5,128 nt of DNA, from the NCBI GenBank assembly GCA_023437285.1, contig JAEZGP010000650.1, forward strand, positions 1 to 5,128, read 5' to 3'. This DNA is from Actinomycetes bacterium. Lineage in GTDB: Bacteria > Actinomycetota > Actinomycetes > Mycobacteriales > Micromonosporaceae. The stretch's first letter is position 1. The number at the start of each line of letters is the position of its first letter. Shown here one piece after another: positions 5,056 through 5,128 of the stretch. Below the pieces are notes generated by a model, which saw only the letters and a list, made by a program, of their open reading frames with translations, had not been told where the DNA came from and made no database searches. Position numbers and translations under genes: made by a program.

Positions 5056-5128
5056 ATGGACCTGACGACGTATCTCGACGGCCTGCGCCGCGACCTGACC
5101 GCGGCCGCCGCGCCGGGCGGGCCCGAGG
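5056..5128 (+). CDS. N-terminus of a HicB-like / ribbon-helix-helix-type protein (partial, 3' end outside window)
   Basis: Twenty-four codons are visible from the ATG at 5056 to the window end, starting MDLTTYLDGLRRDL and continuing with an alanine-rich stretch and GGPE. From memory this resembles actinobacterial proteins annotated as HicB-family antitoxins (MDLTPYVDxLRREL...). In those the DNA-binding ribbon-helix-helix lies near the C-terminus and a DUF4097 gene often follows. Neither can be checked here. The paired palindromic sites in its promoter fit an autoregulated DNA-binding protein. The start is supported by a -10-like CATGAT 6 nt upstream and GC-ending codons throughout. That it is a gene is likely; the family assignment is tentative. 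Confidence 0.55.
   Translation, partial: MDLTTYLDGLRRDLTAAAAPGGPE

Overview
The window is GC-rich chromosomal DNA (about 70% G+C by eye, codon third positions almost all G or C). It suggests a high-GC actinobacterium. The gene order thyX-dapA-rnj matches the one I know from Mycobacterium tuberculosis (Rv2754c-Rv2753c-Rv2752c). The protein sequences look closer to Micromonosporaceae or Streptomyces relatives, but I cannot fix the genus. No mobile element, CRISPR array, rRNA or tRNA was seen.

Left part (1-1226): the last 30 codons of a possible plus-strand gene end at 93 and converge on a methionine aminopeptidase gene (map, minus strand, 160-927). Only 35 bp separate map from a divergent gene for a small XRE-family helix-turn-helix protein (963-1226). 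Those 35 bp hold two back-to-back -10 elements and a short palindrome. This is the layout of a dedicated regulator controlling itself and its neighbour.

Middle (1227-3923): a strong 19-bp stem-loop lies between the converging XRE and RNase J genes and is probably a bidirectional terminator. RNase J (rnj, minus, 1318-3006) and dihydrodipicolinate synthase (dapA, minus, 3003-3923) overlap in an ATGA, so they are co-transcribed and translationally coupled.

Right part (3924-5128): a 270-bp spacer with two clear hairpins separates dapA from the flavin-dependent thymidylate synthase thyX (minus, 4194-4946). A 109-bp divergent region then leads to the start of a plus-strand gene (5056 to the window end). 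That gene resembles an actinobacterial HicB-like/ribbon-helix-helix regulator and has paired TGAYGTCA sites overlapping its promoter.

The genes serve N-terminal methionine removal, RNA processing and decay, lysine/diaminopimelate synthesis and dTMP synthesis. This is ordinary core metabolism rather than an accessory island. The points of interest are finer ones: every uncoupled gene has a -10-like hexamer 6-7 nt before its start codon and so looks leaderless; the map/XRE pair has a compact shared control region; and DapA and RNase J carry unusual residues in otherwise conserved active-site loops.
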